NCBI GenBank assembly: GCA_944381225.1
Contig: CALWKJ010000053.1
Coordinates: forward strand, 1-6,996
DNA length: 6,996 bases
Reading direction: 5' to 3'
DNA from: an uncultured Clostridia bacterium
Lineage (GTDB): Bacteria; Bacillota; Clostridia; Christensenellales; UBA1242
Position 1 is the first letter of the stretch. Each line of letters starts with the position of its first letter. The position numbers were made by a program, and so were the translations under genes. This document shows, piece by piece, positions 5,685-6,996 of the stretch. Under the pieces are notes generated by a model. It worked only from the letters and a program-made list of their open reading frames with translations. It had not been told where the DNA came from and did not search any database.

Positions 5685-5692
5685 ATACACAT
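5674..5692. repeat. 19-bp perfect palindrome over the -10 box
   Basis: ATGTGTATAATATACACAT: two 9-base arms around a central A, with no mismatch. It contains the whole TATAAT and ends in the first two bases of the start codon. A dimeric repressor site is one reading. The symmetry is partly helped by the TATAATATA core. Confidence 0.8.
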
Positions 5693-6425
5693 GATTACTT
5701 CGTCAAAAAATGAATATATAAAACAGTTAAAAAAATTAAAACAAGAAAAAGATGTTTTGTGCTTAGATAGTCCTAAATTAATTGATGAAGCTATAAAAAG
5801 CAAATTAGAAATTTTATGCTTATTAAAAACGGACAAAATTTCAAGGCAATATACAAATAATGATATTATTGTTGCAAGCAATGTATTAAATTCTTTTTCA
5901 AACACAAAAACATCTCAACAAGTTGTTGCGTTAATTAAGCTAAAAAAACAAGCACTAAGGCCTCCAAATAGCAATTTTTTAGTTTTAGATACAATTCAAG
6001 ATCCTGGAAATGTTGGAACTTTAATAAGGTCTGCTGTTGGAGCAAATTTTTTAGATATCTATTTAATTAATTGTGCAAGTGTTTCGCTGGATAAAACAAT
6101 AAGGAGCACTATGGGTGCCATATTTAAGTGTAATGTTTTTGAAGTTGACAACACATTTGTTGAAACGTTGAAAAACTGGAATAAAAATTTATATATAACA
6201 GACATGAATGGAAAAAATTTATACCAGAATATTTTCAAAGAGCCAATTGGGCTTGTTATTGGAAATGAGGGGCATGGCGTGAGTAGTGAAATTAAAAATA
6301 TTTCAACCGGCTCAATTTCTTTGCCTATGCAAAATAATTTAGAAAGTTTAAATGCTGGTGTAAGTGGAAGTATAATAATGTATCACCTAGCATATGTAAA
6401 TGGAGGGAAAAATGTCAGGTCATAG
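5691..6425 (+). CDS. SPOUT (TrmH/SpoU)-family RNA 2'-O-methyltransferase
   Basis: Likely SAM-dependent ribose methylation of rRNA or tRNA; the exact target cannot be told. 244 aa. The N-terminal MITSSKNEYIKQLKKLK and residues to about 85 form the expected substrate-binding domain, although the usual FL.EG motif reads LCLDSPKLIDEA here. The SPOUT domain has motif 1 VLDTIQDPGNVGTLIRSA (98-115, with N107 and catalytic-type R113), motif 2 GLVIGNEGHGVSSE (187-200) and motif 3 ISLPMQNNLESLNAGVSGS (209-227). ATG 5691 was chosen because family members start MITS. The longer GTG 5676 lies inside the promoter, and no SD is near 5691, so the mRNA may be leaderless. A TrmH-like gene after rplT is common in Clostridia. 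It overlaps yebC by 14 bases and ends in TAG. Confidence 0.88.
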   Translation: MITSSKNEYIKQLKKLKQEKDVLCLDSPKLIDEAIKSKLEILCLLKTDKISRQYTNNDIIVASNVLNSFSNTKTSQQVVALIKLKKQALRPPNSNFLVLDTIQDPGNVGTLIRSAVGANFLDIYLINCASVSLDKTIRSTMGAIFKCNVFEVDNTFVETLKNWNKNLYITDMNGKNLYQNIFKEPIGLVIGNEGHGVSSEIKNISTGSISLPMQNNLESLNAGVSGSIIMYHLAYVNGGKNVRS

Positions 6426-6888
6426 CAAGTGGAATAATATAAAAAGAACAAAAGAAAAGTCAGATGCACAAAGAGGTAAAATTTTTACAAAAATTGGTCG
6501 CGAAATTGCCGTTGTAGTTAAACAAGGTGGAAGTGACCCTAATGTAAACAGCAAACTTAAAGATGTAATTGCAAAAGCAAAACAAAATAATATGCCAAAT
6601 GACTCAATTGAAAGGTCAATAAAAAAGGCCGCAGGTGAGATGTCAGGTGTAAATTACGAGTCAATAACATATGAGGGTTACGGAGTAGGTGGCTCGGCTG
6701 TTATTGTAGAATGTTTAACTGACAATAAAAACAGAACTGCAGGAGATATTAGGCATGCTTTTGACAAACATGGAGGCAGTTTGGGTTCTACAGGTTGCGT
6801 AAACTATTTATTTAACAGAAAAGGTCAAATTATAATTGAAAAGACAAATGCAACAGATTCAGATGTAGTTATGATTGACAGTTTGTAA
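6412..6888 (+). CDS. yebC: YebC/TACO1-family protein, cut short by an in-frame TAA
   Basis: The family was long annotated as transcription regulators; more recent work places it on the ribosome, easing translation of difficult (proline-rich) stretches. The ATG at 6412 gives the canonical MSGHSKWNNIKRTKEKSDAQ and has GGAGGG (6402-6407) upstream; the ATG at 6400 lies before that site. Visible family segments are RGKIFTKIGREI (21-32), NNMPNDSIERSIKKAAGE (59-76), YEGYGVGGSAVIVE (87-100), RHAFDKHGGSLGSTGCVNYL (114-133) and the start of domain 3 (FNRKGQI, 134-140). It stops at codon 159 (TAA 6886-6888), whereas full YebC has about 240 aa. The frame continues as YebC sequence after the stop. It is translationally coupled to the methyltransferase by overlap. 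Confidence 0.9.
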   Translation: MSGHSKWNNIKRTKEKSDAQRGKIFTKIGREIAVVVKQGGSDPNVNSKLKDVIAKAKQNNMPNDSIERSIKKAAGEMSGVNYESITYEGYGVGGSAVIVECLTDNKNRTAGDIRHAFDKHGGSLGSTGCVNYLFNRKGQIIIEKTNATDSDVVMIDSL

Positions 6889-6996
6889 AGTGGTGCAGAA
6901 GTTTTTATTGAAGGCGATGCCGTTTTTGAAGTTTATTCAAAGCCTGAGAATTTAAATCAAGTAAAAAGCTTGCTAGAAAGCAAAGGCTACAAAATT
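6889..6996 (+). pseudogene. yebC: C-terminal continuation of yebC after the stop codon (runs off the window)
   Basis: In the same frame as the upstream yebC, the 36 codons after TAA read SGAEVFIEGDAVFEVYSKPE and on to LLESKGYKI. This matches the conserved YebC C-terminal domain (AGAEDVE..., a VYT.PE-like motif, then AL...G). No further stop or frame break is seen to the window edge. No start codon with an SD is visible that could make it a separate protein. About 45 more residues should follow beyond the window. Confidence 0.85.

Noticed and set aside
5674..5694. Six-codon ATG...TGA frame overlapping the methyltransferase start, as a leader peptide
   Set aside because: It coincides with the -10 box, so it would not be transcribed from the local promoter.
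6400..6411. ATG 6400 as start of yebC
   Set aside because: The SD GGAGGG lies after it, and family proteins start MSGHSKW, which is ATG 6412.
6886..6888. UAA reassigned to an amino acid in this organism
   Set aside because: Nearly all other genes in the window end in TAA at the family-expected place, so general reassignment would give long C-terminal extensions.

Overview
This is an AT-rich chromosomal segment, most likely from a low-GC, spore-former-related member of the Bacillota (Firmicutes), possibly an uncultured Clostridia-type lineage. The evidence is the very A/T-biased codon use, the strong AGGAGG-type ribosome binding sites, CCA encoded in the tRNA genes, an infC-rpmI-rplT operon behind an L20-type attenuator, and a YtxC-like sporulation protein just upstream of it. 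TGG is used for Trp, and TAA or TAG end the genes, so the standard bacterial code applies. I see no mobile element, CRISPR array, prophage or defence locus.

Layout. Positions 1-280 hold a tRNA cluster, Gly(GCC)-Cys(GCA)-Leu(TAA), closed by an intrinsic terminator. Positions 323-2016 hold fhs (formate--tetrahydrofolate ligase) with its own promoter. It converges on a minus-strand lipoprotein gene (2068-2817), and a strong two-way hairpin terminator lies between them. A divergent intergenic region (2818-2965) separates the lipoprotein from a plus-strand ytxC-like gene (2966-3727). An unrecognised basic 183-aa protein follows (3794-4345). Next comes the translation operon: promoter, structured leader with terminator and antiterminator, infC starting at an AUU codon (4525-5034), rpmI (5053-5247), rplT (5258-5608) and a terminator. 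The last block is a SPOUT-family RNA methyltransferase (5691-6425) whose promoter suggests a leaderless mRNA. It overlaps by 14 bases a yebC gene (from 6412) that is broken by an in-frame TAA at codon 159, with clear YebC coding sequence continuing to the window end.

How the parts fit. Most of the window serves translation: tRNAs, 10-formyl-THF supply (used for fMet-tRNA and purines), IF3, L35, L20, an rRNA/tRNA methyltransferase and the ribosome-associated YebC/TACO1 family. The infC operon appears to be controlled at two levels: L20-type transcription attenuation in the leader, and the AUU start that lets IF3 discriminate against its own mRNA. Neither is new in principle, but both are readable here base by base. 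I do not find a convincing undescribed system. The best leads are the yebC nonsense codon, the 19-bp perfect palindrome that contains the methyltransferase -10 box and touches its start codon, and the unknown 183-aa protein between ytxC and infC.
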